DNA of 64,000 bases from Rhizobacter sp. (lineage in GTDB: Bacteria > Pseudomonadota > Gammaproteobacteria > Burkholderiales > Burkholderiaceae_C). The DNA lies in NCBI GenBank assembly GCA_019635355.1, contig JAHBZQ010000001.1:5022001-5086000 (forward strand), given 5' to 3'. Below, one piece after another: positions 25,282 through 33,567 of the stretch (the first letter of the stretch is position 1; every line of letters begins with the position of its first letter). The notes beneath the pieces are model-generated. The model was not told the DNA's origin, made no database searches, and saw only the letters and a program-made list of their open reading frames with translations. A program made the translations under genes and the position numbers.

Positions 25282-25992
25282 CTACGCTTTGGTTGCAGGA
25301 CTTCTGCTGGGTAGTGAAGCGCAGTGTTCACATGAACAAGTAGGGTCGTGAAAGGCCATGATCAGAATGACTCTGTCCCATAGCAGCATCGCCCAGTAGT
25401 TGAGATTCTGCGCCTCTGGAAACTTTGCGAACTTGTAGTCGAACACGCCGGGGTACTGCCCATAGATTGGGTGATCGGGCAGGCCGACTAGGAACTCCTT
25501 CGGCGGCACTTGATTTGGGGGAACGATCTGCAGGCTGTTTGGTGTGTCTTCTGGAAGAACTTGCTTGTACTGATGAAAGTACAAGCCACGAATGATCTTC
25601 CAAGCAACCCTGTGAAGGCGTTTGCCGTCAAAGCGTTTCGCTACCAAATGGTCGGGCAAAGCAATGCCGCTTGGTTGGTGTTCGAACTCCTTGAGAACCT
25701 TGCCGACCAAACCTTGCTTTTGGCCTTCTGCGTACTTCGACCAAACGTCTCGAATGAACGAGTTGCCGGCATATGAACCGACGGCGAACGGAGCAAGCGT
25801 GTTTGCGAAATAGTCTTCGTCGTGTTGATAGACGAGATTGCAGTCCTTGTGAACGGAGATCGTTAGCAAGTTTGGGCTGTGAGCCTTTCGAATCTCCGCG
25901 GTGTACAGCTGCTTGGGCGGAACATGGTCGTTGCTCGTTGGTGCTGTCAGCGGTTGACCGCACAGATAGCAGACGGCTGGCCTGTCTCGCAT
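25282..25992 (-). CDS. Cassette gene: HNH endonuclease-like protein
   Basis: 236 aa starting MRDRPAVCYLCGQPL at 25992. A Cys pair (CYLC), followed by NDHVPPKQLY and VHKDCNLVYQHDED, matches a zinc-stabilised HNH nuclease module (His of DHVPP as general base). A second Cys-His cluster sits at the C-terminus (CSCEHCASL). Possibly a restriction-type or defence nuclease; no modification gene is near. Confidence 0.7.
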   Translation of the reverse strand: MRDRPAVCYLCGQPLTAPTSNDHVPPKQLYTAEIRKAHSPNLLTISVHKDCNLVYQHDEDYFANTLAPFAVGSYAGNSFIRDVWSKYAEGQKQGLVGKVLKEFEHQPSGIALPDHLVAKRFDGKRLHRVAWKIIRGLYFHQYKQVLPEDTPNSLQIVPPNQVPPKEFLVGLPDHPIYGQYPGVFDYKFAKFPEAQNLNYWAMLLWDRVILIMAFHDPTCSCEHCASLPSRSPATKA

Positions 25993-26004
25993 GTGCCTAA
26001 AGAC

Positions 26005-26073
26005 GCTCAACGTTTGACATGAGAGGCATGACCCGGCTTGCCGGGGCATGTCCTCTCGATGGAAGGGTTAGGC
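26005..26073 (-). other. attC 12
   Basis: 69 bp, outer core GCTCAAC (variant), inner core GTTAGGC, stem CATG/CATG. Confidence 0.94.
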
Positions 26074-26577
26074 CTGCCAGCCATAGACGACGAAAAGAAT
26101 GAAAGTACCGACGGTATAGAGAGAACTGAATATCCAACTGTGGACTCGCTCCGGAAGGCTACTACCTCCGAAACTCTGAAGCCCACGGGTCAACTGCCAA
26201 AGCGTAGCCCACAAGATGATGGCTACTGCAATAGCTTGAAGGAGATTGCTCGGCAGGGCAGCGAGAACGCCGGTTCTCTGTTGAAGAAGAAGACCGATCA
26301 AGAGGCCCAGGACTCCGGATGCGACTACGACGAATGCGGCGTGAAATAGGGAACGACGAAGGCCTTTGGATCTGTGTTCGGCATTCGCTTGGTACTCCTC
26401 AAGGTTTGGCTTGTACTGCCCACGAAGATAGCTGGCGCGGATGTCTTGGCTTTCGCTGAGCTGCCAGGCTATGTCGTGCTCGACGGCGAGTTCGATAAAT
26501 GCTTTCGGGCGCAAGAAAAAGAGCAGCAGTGCTTTCACCCGCGAGACTTGCTTGTATGGACGTTCGAAGTCTTCCAT
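26068..26577 (-). CDS. Cassette gene: membrane protein with cytoplasmic N-terminal domain
   Basis: 169 aa. The first ~75 residues are hydrophilic and charged. Three hydrophobic helices follow (FHAAFVVVASGVLGLLIGL, LLQAIAVAIILWATLW, FSSLYTVGTFILFVVYG). The stop codon TAA comes from the attC core. Function unknown. Confidence 0.7.
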   Translation of the reverse strand: MEDFERPYKQVSRVKALLLFFLRPKAFIELAVEHDIAWQLSESQDIRASYLRGQYKPNLEEYQANAEHRSKGLRRSLFHAAFVVVASGVLGLLIGLLLQQRTGVLAALPSNLLQAIAVAIILWATLWQLTRGLQSFGGSSLPERVHSWIFSSLYTVGTFILFVVYGWQA

Positions 26578-26589
26578 GGTTGTTGGCAG

Positions 26590-26658
26590 GCCTAACGTTT
26601 GACATGAGAGGCGCTGACCGGCTTGCCGGGCAGCGTCCTCTCGATGGAAGGGTTAGGC
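26590..26658 (-). other. attC 13
   Basis: 69 bp, cores GCCTAAC/GTTAGGC, stem CGCTG pairs with CAGCG. Confidence 0.95.
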
Positions 26659-26668
26659 GTCGGTGGCA

Positions 26669-27475
26669 TCAAGCTTGAAGAGTCCACGTAGACCGATAGC
26701 ACCTGATGATCTGTCTAGGCCATGGAAGAAGAGTGGCCCGAGATTCTTGAAGAATCGTATTCATGCGCGACTTCAGCGGCGGGACATCTGTGCCCGCCTT
26801 GGCGTACCTCTTGGCCACATAGTGCATCGACGGTGTGATGAAGTGTGATACCAGTGCGTGATACTGACAGTCCATCAGAATTCGCATAAACACTAGATTG
26901 AGTGGCACTTGCTCCGGGTCATTTTGTACATTCAGAACGATCTGCTGAGAGTAAATCGTTGCATGTGAATAGTCGGACATCAAATTCCAGAAGTCACGGA
27001 ATGGCTCCGGGTCAGGCCTAAGGATCTTCTTAAGAATGGCGTTGCCAAAGTAAACGACTTCACCTTCCTTCCAGCGTTCCATAACCTGAGGGTTGTGACT
27101 AACCGAAGAGAATTTCGCAATCACCAAGGATTCAAGTACATGTCTCAGGATCGCTCTTGCTGGCCCGTAGAGGCCAACTCGTGTCAGCTTGAGTGCACTA
27201 TGGAATGCGACTAAGTTCTTGTGGCAAGCAGAGAACAGAACGTTGTTTGCTTGATTGAGTGATGCGATGTGCGGTGCATCCGCAAGCCACACGTAGTACG
27301 AGGCAATTCTGTAGAGAAGATTTGTTCCCTCTACCAGCCATGCAATATCTTCAGAGAATTGCTCGTCAATCAGCTTCTGATTGCTCGATTCGAGTCTGCC
27401 CGCTACGTCGCTGAACTCGCCAAGTTCGAGCTGATAGTCGATCTCTGGTGACTTGCGAGTTGATAACTTCTTCAT
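26669..27475 (-). CDS. Cassette gene: helical soluble protein (DUF5677-like)
   Basis: 268 aa, all-helical in appearance. GLYGPARAILRHVLESLVIA followed later by MSDYSHAT resembles the DUF5677/HEPN-like helical group, whose members carry a His-containing motif in the last helices. No nuclease RxxxxH motif is certain here. One of the larger cassette genes; function unknown. Confidence 0.6.
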   Translation of the reverse strand: MKKLSTRKSPEIDYQLELGEFSDVAGRLESSNQKLIDEQFSEDIAWLVEGTNLLYRIASYYVWLADAPHIASLNQANNVLFSACHKNLVAFHSALKLTRVGLYGPARAILRHVLESLVIAKFSSVSHNPQVMERWKEGEVVYFGNAILKKILRPDPEPFRDFWNLMSDYSHATIYSQQIVLNVQNDPEQVPLNLVFMRILMDCQYHALVSHFITPSMHYVAKRYAKAGTDVPPLKSRMNTILQESRATLLPWPRQIIRCYRSTWTLQA

Positions 27476-27482
27476 TTACGAC

Positions 27483-27551
27483 GCCTAACGTTTGACATGA
27501 GAGGCCCGGCCCGGCTTGCCGGGGCGGGTCCTCTCGATGGAAGGGTTAGGC
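27483..27551 (-). other. attC 14
   Basis: 69 bp, cores GCCTAAC/GTTAGGC, stem CCCG/CGGG. Confidence 0.95.
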
Positions 27552-27959
27552 GTCGCGCCCGAAGTTGAGATGAACTGGGGGTTCCGGCAACGCCCCTCCG
27601 TACAGGCCGTGCACTGCGACAGCTGCGGAAAGTGCCTTTTCAAAAGGTGCGGCATCTTCAATCTGACTTTCTTGATGAATGACTATTGGGCGACTTCCTC
27701 GATGGTTAAGTATTTCGATCTCGAAGAAGGCATCTTGAAAGTAGAAGAGCAAAGTGGTCGCTCGCCACATGACGTTTCGCTTTGGACCGCGCACAAGGTA
27801 GCTGTTGCGTTCCGCGCTGACGGCCCAGGCGATGCCTGGTTTGGTTTCAAAGAACTGAAAACGATCAAGGCGCTTTTGCACCGACTCTGACGCCTGATGC
27901 CATACAAGCCGTTTGTCTGAATCAGTCATCGCTTCCAGCGCGTAAGTCAGCGTAGTCAT
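27546..27959 (-). CDS. Cassette gene: soluble protein of unknown function
   Basis: 137 aa starting MTTLTYALEAMTDSDKRL, no signal peptide or helix. Contains AVSAERNSYLVRGPKRNVMW and a Phe/Tyr-rich beta segment. The stop lies in the attC core. No family recognised. Confidence 0.65.
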   Translation of the reverse strand: MTTLTYALEAMTDSDKRLVWHQASESVQKRLDRFQFFETKPGIAWAVSAERNSYLVRGPKRNVMWRATTLLFYFQDAFFEIEILNHRGSRPIVIHQESQIEDAAPFEKALSAAVAVHGLYGGALPEPPVHLNFGRDA

Positions 27960-27990
27960 GAGCTTGTTTGGCGCAAGGTCGCTACACGAC

Positions 27991-28059
27991 GCCTAACGTT
28001 TGACATGAGAGGCCCGACCCGGCTTGCCGGGGCGGGTCCTCTCGATGGAAGGGTTAGAC
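27991..28059 (-). other. attC 15
   Basis: 69 bp, cores GCCTAAC/GTTAGAC, stem CCCG/CGGG. Confidence 0.95.
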
Positions 28060-28500
28060 GGCTGGCTTGGCAACGAATGCTTGCTTTGCATGCCGATCAA
28101 ACCCTGCAGACTCATAGAACTTGAGAGTGGCTTCGTCTTTGCGACCAGTGAGAAGCATGACCTTGTAGCAGCCGACCGACCAGGCATGTGAGAGCGCGTG
28201 AGCAAGGATTGCTTTGCCATAGCCTTGATTTCGATGGCTTGCGTGAGTGACGACATTTTCGATGACGCCATAGGGCCGGCAGCCGCGCGTGAGATTTGGA
28301 ATGACCGAAAGCGCGCAGCTCGAAACAAGCTCATTGCCTACATAGCCGCCGTAATGTCTGTAGCGAGGGCTGGCAAAAAGCTCCTGCCAGACTGCCAGCA
28401 CTTCCGATTGTGGCGGTAGAGCATCGTCTGTTCGATGCAAATGCGCATACAGCGCCAGTAGCTCTGAGAGTTCGTTCGCCTGAATCAGTCGGATCTTCAC
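28054..28500 (-). CDS. Cassette gene: GNAT family N-acetyltransferase
   Basis: 148 aa from a GTG at 28500 (VKIRLIQANELSELLALYA). Acetyl-CoA binding loop SHRNQGYGKAILAHAL and the final FYESAGFDRHAKQAF are classical GNAT motifs. GNAT enzymes are among the commonest cassette products and can modify antibiotics, polyamines or proteins; substrate cannot be told. Frames extending upstream run into the attC. Confidence 0.88.
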   Translation of the reverse strand: MKIRLIQANELSELLALYAHLHRTDDALPPQSEVLAVWQELFASPRYRHYGGYVGNELVSSCALSVIPNLTRGCRPYGVIENVVTHASHRNQGYGKAILAHALSHAWSVGCYKVMLLTGRKDEATLKFYESAGFDRHAKQAFVAKPAV

Positions 28501-28509
28501 GTGTGAGCC

Positions 28510-28578
28510 GTCTAACGTTTGACATGAGAGGCATGACCCGGCTTGCCGGGGCATGTCCTCTCGATGGAAGGGTTAGGC
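28510..28578 (-). other. attC 16
   Basis: 69 bp, cores GTCTAAC/GTTAGGC, stem CATG/CATG. Confidence 0.95.
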
Positions 28579-29162
28579 GCCGCTCTTTGCATGATTGAAC
28601 TTCAGCATGTTGCAGAACAAAGCACCTTGTTCAATTGCGTCATCAAGCGCAACGTGCGTGTGGGGAAAGTTATCAAACCATTGCTTTGGCATGTTGCGCT
28701 TGGTGCTCTCTCGGTACTCCGTCTTGAGCACAGCCATTGCATAGGACTTCATGTCTAGCGCTGAGTGACTGAATGGACTCTCGCCAACGAATCGGATGAT
28801 GGACTCTCGCCAACGAATCGGATGAGATACCAGTAAACGAACAAGAAGTCGAAGCCTGCTGGGTAAGCGACGAAGACCGGCTTGCCTTTGAGTGACTTGA
28901 TCCAAGCGACGTAGGCCTGCATAGCGGCTTCTGGCTTCTGCAGGTCTTTTCTGCACGCAGACCACGCCTCTGGCTGCGTGGCCCACCATTCAGCCGTCTT
29001 GGGATGCGCTGAAGCACCTTCCAGTGTTTCGAGATTGGCAGAGAACGTAGAAACGAGTTGCTTGTCCGCCGTGTAGGCCGCGGAACCGAAGCTCAGCATT
29101 GAGTGGGGCCCCGGAATCGGCCCGTCGGTCTCAACGTCCGTACTGATGTAGATCTCGCTCAT
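28573..29162 (-). pseudogene. Cassette gene: DEDDh 3'-5' exonuclease-like, frameshifted by a tandem duplication
   Basis: The 5' part (from 29162) reads MSEIYISTDVETDGPIPG, whose DVETDG is the first exonuclease motif. The 3' part, in another frame, reads HTHVALDDAIEQG, the H-xxxx-D motif III. The frames join at a perfect 26-bp tandem duplication (28774-28825) that causes the shift. Removing one 26-bp unit restores a continuous protein of roughly 180 aa. Resembles RNase T/exonuclease-type nucleases. Could be a recent pseudogene or a reversible switch. Confidence 0.82.
28774..28825. repeat. Perfect 26-bp tandem duplication inside the exonuclease gene
   Basis: Two adjacent identical units, 28774-28799 and 28800-28825, each beginning TGGACTCTCGCC and ending CGGATGA. 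Because 26 is not a multiple of three, the gain breaks the reading frame. Confidence 0.97.
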
Positions 29163-29187
29163 ATGGTTCGTGATTGGTATTGGCGGC

Positions 29188-29256
29188 GTCTAACGTTTGA
29201 CATGAGAGGCGTGACGCGGCTTGCCGGGGCACGTCCTCTCGATGGAAGGGTTAGGC
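29188..29256 (-). other. attC 17
   Basis: 69 bp, cores GTCTAAC/GTTAGGC, stem CGTG/CACG with one mismatch in the inner CCGG stem. Confidence 0.94.
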
Positions 29257-29257
29257 G

Positions 29258-29749
29258 TCACGCTTTGCCGCGCCGAATTAGCTCATCGAGCGGAAGCTTC
29301 TTGTATGGCTCCCCCCAATTCTCAGCACGGCACGAAGACGTGCCTCCCATGTTGAGGCCAGCGCGCATGATTAAGCCGCCAGGCGTATGAAATGAGTTGA
29401 GTCTCAAGAATGCATCTCCGGTTGCTAGATCAAAGTACTCAATGATTCGTTCTTGTACCGGAAAGACCAATCCTTTGATTTCTTTTGATGACGTTCCCGA
29501 TCGCGCGGCAGCGACATTTGCCGCATTCGGGTGAACCCAGACACTTGCCTTTGCTTCACACAGCTGATGGAACTGCCACCTTCCAATAATTTCGTCTGCG
29601 AATGGGGCTACGGACACTATTGAGAACACCGCGAAGCCAACCAAGCCAGCCGCCAGTCTCGCTTTCACTCGGGCGGCGGTAGCTCTCGCCATCTTTGCTG
29701 CGAGTGTGAGCCAGAGGGCAGCAATCCCTAGGACGAGAAGGCCAATCAT
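29258..29749 (-). CDS. Cassette gene: membrane-anchored protein with periplasmic domain
   Basis: 163 aa starting MIGLLVLGIAALWLTLAA; a second helix (LAAGLVGFAVFSIVSVA) is at ~30-47, then a soluble domain with Cys in HQLCEAKAS and SSCRAENWG. Probably an inner-membrane protein with an exported domain. Function unknown. Confidence 0.68.
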   Translation of the reverse strand: MIGLLVLGIAALWLTLAAKMARATAARVKARLAAGLVGFAVFSIVSVAPFADEIIGRWQFHQLCEAKASVWVHPNAANVAAARSGTSSKEIKGLVFPVQERIIEYFDLATGDAFLRLNSFHTPGGLIMRAGLNMGGTSSCRAENWGEPYKKLPLDELIRRGKA

Positions 29750-29761
29750 GTTGTGTGTGAC

Positions 29762-29833
29762 GCCTAACGTTTGACATGAGAGGCGGCGCAAGGGCGCAGC
29801 CCTTGTGACGTCCTCTCGATGGAAGGGTTAGGC
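29762..29833 (-). other. attC 18
   Basis: 72 bp, cores GCCTAAC/GTTAGGC, AAGGGCGCAGCCCTTG tip. 3' site of ORF-less cassette family a, copy 1. Confidence 0.95.
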
Positions 29834-30136
29834 GGCGCTGCTCACGAGCGTGCATGGCGCAGCCAGACGAGTAACTTTAGCCGGCGTGTGGTTTCAGGGC
29901 GCATCGGTTCGCGGCATGCCTCGGACAGTGCAGGGCGCCCACGACGGCTAAACCCAAGGACTGACTGACGACGACTGCATCGAGTAGGCACGATTATCTG
30001 CTCGAGGTTCAGAGAAACACATTGCGGTGGTGAACGCAGGCAGAACACTCTCTTCGATGGACCCCAAAGCCTGCCAAACGGGAGATAGGGAATGCCAGCC
30101 ATCTTTGCAACTCGGCACGGCTTTGCCTTTAGCGAC
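29834..30136. other. ORF-less cassette, family a, copy 1
   Basis: 303 bp between two attC sites with no credible gene on either strand. Long blocks are shared with 42719-43020 and 46778-47076, including AACTTTAGCCGGCGTGTGG, CGACGGCTAAAC and GGACTGACTGAC. Conservation of non-coding sequence across three cassettes suggests a structured or regulatory RNA, or common descent of an inert cassette. Confidence 0.8.
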
Positions 30137-30205
30137 GCCTAACGTTTGACATGAGAGGCCCGACCCGGCTTGCCGGGGCGGGTCCTCTCGATGGAAGGGT
30201 TAGGC
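30137..30205 (-). other. attC 19
   Basis: 69 bp, cores GCCTAAC/GTTAGGC, stem CCCG/CGGG. Confidence 0.95.
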
Positions 30206-30244
30206 GTCGGGTTCTTCGAGTACATACCGGGACTCGCAGACGAG

Positions 30245-30580
30245 CTACTTTGAAAGGACGATCGTTACCAACGCGGAGGAATCTTCGATGGCGACGACGC
30301 CATGCGACACGGACCTCGCTAGAAAGAGCATTTGCCCTGCTTCAAGTACATGACTCTTTGAATCAGCGGTGACATCGATTCGACCCTCGATGCACTGCAA
30401 AGTGATCTCGCCTGCGACGCTATGTGGCGGAAGTGACTTTCCAGCCTGAAGCACGAGACGTATGACTTCTAGTTGCTCAGACTTGAAGAGCGCGGTGGTC
30501 TTTTCACTCTGAAGGCGCGGGCCCAACGGCCGAACGTTGATGAGCTGACCGGGTGATGCGTGTGGGATTGCCATGTGCAC
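30245..30580 (-). CDS. Cassette gene: cupin-fold protein
   Basis: 111 aa (or 109 from the second ATG). AGKSLPPHSVAGEITLQCIEG followed by LEAGQMLFLARSVSHGVVA matches the two cupin motifs, with His residues suited to metal binding. Small single-domain cupins bind sugars or metals or act as regulators; role unknown here. Confidence 0.8.
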   Translation of the reverse strand: MHMAIPHASPGQLINVRPLGPRLQSEKTTALFKSEQLEVIRLVLQAGKSLPPHSVAGEITLQCIEGRIDVTADSKSHVLEAGQMLFLARSVSHGVVAIEDSSALVTIVLSK

Positions 30581-30608
30581 AGTATGCGTCGCTAACGCTC
30601 CCTCCGAC

Positions 30609-30677
30609 GCCTAACGTTTGACATGAGAGGCTCGACCCGGCTTGCCGGGGCGAGTCCTCTCGATGGAAGGGTTAGGC
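30609..30677 (-). other. attC 20
   Basis: 69 bp, cores GCCTAAC/GTTAGGC, stem CTCG/CGAG. Confidence 0.95.
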
Positions 30678-30678
30678 A

Positions 30679-31176
30679 TCAGTGTCTCTCGGTTGCACCC
30701 GGGGCCCCAAGAATCAACTGCCTCCATACCTCCGACTCTTGATCCAAGGTGTAGAAGGCATCAACGAGTGATTGAAATGAATACTTCCAACTGATGACAA
30801 GTGGAGGCCCCCCTACATCGGCCATGAGAGCCAGCGGGCCAGTTGATGACGACAGATCTCGCAGGATTGCAATGATCAAAGCTGGTTCGCCTTTCTCGAA
30901 ACCGACTTGCGTGCTGCTGTCGGATGTGGCTTCTGGATCTGCATGAAGCAATGTCCATAGAGCTTCTACGTCAGGTGATTCGACAGTTGCATCCCAACGC
31001 GCATTTGGCCCGTTGTCTGTGTATCGAACGTTGAAGCCTCTGAGCGAGCCAAGAGAGTGTTTGACTTCTTCCTTGGTTGGCCAACGCGAGGGCACTTCCG
31101 GGAACTCGATACCTTCGGAAGTGAGCCACTCTTTCATTTGTGAGTCGAGTGGCCAGACTGTGTAGAGGATGCCCAT
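30679..31176 (-). CDS. Cassette gene: conserved cassette protein, paralogue of 52665-53159
   Basis: 165 aa starting MGILYTVWPLDSQMKEWL. Shares the N-terminus, the RWPTKEE helix, the FEKGEPALIIAI strand and the C-terminal RQLILGAPGA with the protein at 52665-53159, though the two are well diverged. Soluble, mixed alpha/beta. Function unknown; maintenance of two divergent copies in one array is notable. Confidence 0.75.
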   Translation of the reverse strand: MGILYTVWPLDSQMKEWLTSEGIEFPEVPSRWPTKEEVKHSLGSLRGFNVRYTDNGPNARWDATVESPDVEALWTLLHADPEATSDSSTQVGFEKGEPALIIAILRDLSSSTGPLALMADVGGPPLVISWKYSFQSLVDAFYTLDQESEVWRQLILGAPGATERH

Positions 31177-31189
31177 GCGGATTTCTGAT

Positions 31190-31258
31190 GCCTAACGTTT
31201 GACATGAGAGGCCAGGCCCGGCTTGCCGGGACTGGTCCTCTCGATGGAAGGGTTAGGC
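31190..31258 (-). other. attC 21
   Basis: 69 bp, cores GCCTAAC/GTTAGGC, stem CCAG pairs with CTGG. Identical to attC 68; both belong to the duplicated cassette. Confidence 0.96.
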
Positions 31259-31711
31259 GCTGCCATTCGAAATGGCTCTGAGTTCATGCAGTTTGGCGAC
31301 GATGGAGTGCGCAACATGCCCGGCCGACGTATAGGCGGTGTGTAGTGCAGCAATACATTCATCGAGTTCTTGGATCATCTTCTTCTGACCGTCTTCCTCC
31401 AGCATTGCGAGGCCGTGCTGTCGAAAGAAATGATGAGCAAGGTGGTTTCTGACTCGGAGTGCTTCAGTTAGCTCGGCTTCGAGATCTGTTTGTAGGCTTA
31501 ACTGATCTTTCAGGCGCCTTAGAGACTGACCGAGGGTCTTGCTTTCAAGCTCAGCGCGAAGTCGAGTGTATTCATCAGCGTTTGGAGCTAGGTAGCTGCC
31601 CGTTTGAATGCCATCGAGCGCCAGCAACGCAGTACCAGTTTCGTACTCAAGCAGTTGAGCTAGCTCTGAAGCTCGCCCCGCTCTCTCATAAACAACCTTG
31701 CGAAGCGGCAT
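31253..31711 (-). CDS. Cassette gene: HEPN-motif helical protein, duplicate of 61721-62179
   Basis: 152 aa, all-helical. LRVRNHLAHHFF contains the R-x4-H arrangement typical of HEPN-type RNases and their relatives. It differs from the copy at 61721-62179 by only two visible residues (Thr/Ile and Leu/Ile). The stop codon lies in attC 21. A toxin-like or antiphage RNase role is possible, but no antitoxin shares the cassette. Confidence 0.72.
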   Translation of the reverse strand: MPLRKVVYERAGRASELAQLLEYETGTALLALDGIQTGSYLAPNADEYTRLRAELESKTLGQSLRRLKDQLSLQTDLEAELTEALRVRNHLAHHFFRQHGLAMLEEDGQKKMIQELDECIAALHTAYTSAGHVAHSIVAKLHELRAISNGSA

Positions 31712-31718
31712 TTGCAGC

Positions 31719-31787
31719 GCCTAACGTTTGACATGAGAGGCGGCGCCCGGCTTGCCGGGCGACGTCCTCTCGATGGAAGGGTTAGAC
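31719..31787 (-). other. attC 22
   Basis: 69 bp, cores GCCTAAC/GTTAGAC, CGCCCGGCTTGCCGGGCG tip. Confidence 0.95.
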
Positions 31788-32333
31788 GCCATCGCGCCCG
31801 AACACCGTGATGTCGCTGGACGTGGCAACGACAAGGCTTTGACCTGAGCGGGAGAAGCCGCAAGCTCGAAGCTCAGAGTCGCTGCCAATCTTATGGAAGC
31901 GACTTGTTTTGCCATACAGAGAGTCGTACAGAGAGGCAAATGGCTCTAGCAACAGAATCTCGTGAACTGGCCATTCGAGAGTGACCAATTCGATTGACCA
32001 ACCGTCATCTGTTGCGGTGGGAAGACCGCCACCAGCAGGCCCCGAAATTCGAATCGCTTTGCCTTCGAGTGGGCCTATTCCTTCTGCTTCGAGAAGTCGT
32101 CCGTCTTCGTAGTACTCGCTGTCGTCGCGAGCTATCTTCTTCCCTGACTGGCAATCGATGACTCCACGGCCTGCGCTTGAGACGACAAGAAGAAGCTCGG
32201 AGTTTGGATCAAACCCGACAGCGCGTAAGCCGCCCACTGCGACCATGCTCACCTTGTGCCAAGGATTGGGTGGCTGAACGGTTTGAAGCGCGCGAAGTTC
32301 TTTGCGCAGCGGATCAAGGTGCTTTGTGTTCAT
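31782..32333 (-). CDS. Cassette gene: beta-propeller-like soluble protein
   Basis: 183 aa starting MNTKHLDPLRKELRAL. Repeating beta-rich stretches such as VGFDPNSELLLVVSSAGRGV and CGFSRSGQSLVVATSSD have the look of WD40-type blades, but only two or three are visible, too few for a full propeller. No signal peptide. Function unknown. Confidence 0.65.
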   Translation of the reverse strand: MNTKHLDPLRKELRALQTVQPPNPWHKVSMVAVGGLRAVGFDPNSELLLVVSSAGRGVIDCQSGKKIARDDSEYYEDGRLLEAEGIGPLEGKAIRISGPAGGGLPTATDDGWSIELVTLEWPVHEILLLEPFASLYDSLYGKTSRFHKIGSDSELRACGFSRSGQSLVVATSSDITVFGRDGV

Positions 32334-32336
32334 GGC

Positions 32337-32405
32337 GTCTAACGTTTGACATGAGAGGCATGACCCGGCTTGCCGGGGCATGTCCTCTCGATGGAGGGGT
32401 TAGGT
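32337..32405 (-). other. attC 23
   Basis: 69 bp, cores GTCTAAC/GTTAGGT, stem CATG/CATG, one base change in the right arm (GGAGGGG). Confidence 0.94.
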
Positions 32406-32969
32406 GGCACCAGGGGCACCCCGCGCAATAACGACGTTCTGAAGTTCTTCATTGTCAGAAATTCTTGCTTGAAGGGTGGCATTTACATCGAAACCTAGCA
32501 AGGCCGCCAAGTGGTAGTACAGCCCAATGGTCACCATATCAACTTCCAAGTACATCGGGGTATCGCCATCGGTGACCGAACTTCTGCCTACACCTCCCTG
32601 ACCTGCCGGCTCTGGGAGCGGAGCCTTCAGTCCTCGTTGCACTAACTGCGAGTACGCGCTTAACCGCTCCGCGATTGCCTTCGGGCGGGACTCGTGAGCG
32701 AGGAGATTTCTGATCTTGTTTAGTTCGCCGACCGCTTGCCACGACCAATGATCTGAAGGCAGTTCGTTGCAAGCTGCACGAACTATGGCGAGTGTTTGAG
32801 CGAATGTGAACCGCGCGCCATCCATAACTTCAGCGTGAGGCAGCGCCTTCTTGAGATAGGAGTGAAGAAGTTCTTCAAACAAGAGGTGCGCCTTCAGAAC
32901 CGAAAACGTCGGGTCACCGAGTGTCGGAGTAATCCACCGCAGATAGTTTTCAGTGTTGTTCGTTGCCAT
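32400..32969 (-). CDS. Cassette gene: HEPN-like helical protein
   Basis: 189 aa starting MATNNTENYLRWITPTLG. Helical; VGELNKIRNLLAHES contains the R-N-x-x-A-H HEPN motif. Such proteins act as RNases in toxin-antitoxin and defence systems or as inactive binding partners. The stop codon is in attC 23. Function inferred only from the motif. Confidence 0.65.
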   Translation of the reverse strand: MATNNTENYLRWITPTLGDPTFSVLKAHLLFEELLHSYLKKALPHAEVMDGARFTFAQTLAIVRAACNELPSDHWSWQAVGELNKIRNLLAHESRPKAIAERLSAYSQLVQRGLKAPLPEPAGQGGVGRSSVTDGDTPMYLEVDMVTIGLYYHLAALLGFDVNATLQARISDNEELQNVVIARGAPGAT

Positions 32970-32984
32970 GTCGTCTTTCGTGCC

Positions 32985-33056
32985 ACCTAACGTTTGACAT
33001 GAGAGGCGGCGCAAGGGCGCAGCCCTTGTGACGTCCTCTCGATGGAAGGGTTAGGC
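32985..33056 (-). other. attC 24
   Basis: 72 bp, cores ACCTAAC/GTTAGGC, AAGGGCGCAGCCCTTG tip. 3' site of ORF-less family b copy 1. Confidence 0.95.
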
Positions 33057-33496
33057 AGCGCGCCGCGGCCTGCCTGTGACTTGGCCGTGCTGCACGGCCT
33101 GGCGCACATGGTGCCACCACTTCGGGCCTCTCGACAAAGCGAACGAGCCAAGCTGCCGTACCCGGCAGCGCCCACCGACTGACTGCCAGGCGCAGCACTG
33201 CGGCGCAGAGCGCCAACCAAGAACACGATTGAACCGGCCGTGCCTACTGAGCGAGCAGCGCGAGAAAGCGCTTGGCCTGAACGGTAGAGCCCGGCCTGAC
33301 CAACAACGGCGGTTCTCACCTCAACGCTCCCAGCCGGAACTGAAAACGGACCTTGGAACCTGCGGGGCGGTGCGTGGCCAGCCAAGGAATAAGCGAGCTT
33401 CAGTCGACTTGGTGGGACGCCTCGATGCCGGCGCTTGCGAATGCGGCTTTGAACGAAGGCTCAGTGGCAACCAGAACACTTCGCACCTCTCGCGAT
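33057..33496. other. ORF-less cassette, family b, copy 1
   Basis: 440 bp, GC-rich, with no credible gene. Nearly identical to 37440-37879, differing at scattered positions without a codon-like pattern. Contains the hairpin-forming block GCGGCGCAGAGCGCCAACC (from about 33200), a version of which also occurs in family c. Confidence 0.82.
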
Positions 33497-33566
33497 GCCT
33501 AACGTGTAGTTAAGCGGCGGCCGAGGGCGAAGCCCTTTTGACGTCCTCTCGATGGAAGGGTTAGGC
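33497..33566 (-). other. attC 25, divergent left arm
   Basis: 70 bp, cores GCCTAAC/GTTAGGC. Right half is standard (GACGTCCTCTCGATGGAAGG), but the left arm reads GTGTAGTTAAGCGGCGG and cannot pair with it as in other sites; tip AGGGCGAAGCCCTT. Probably a hybrid or heterologous attC. Confidence 0.88.
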
Positions 33567-33567
33567 A

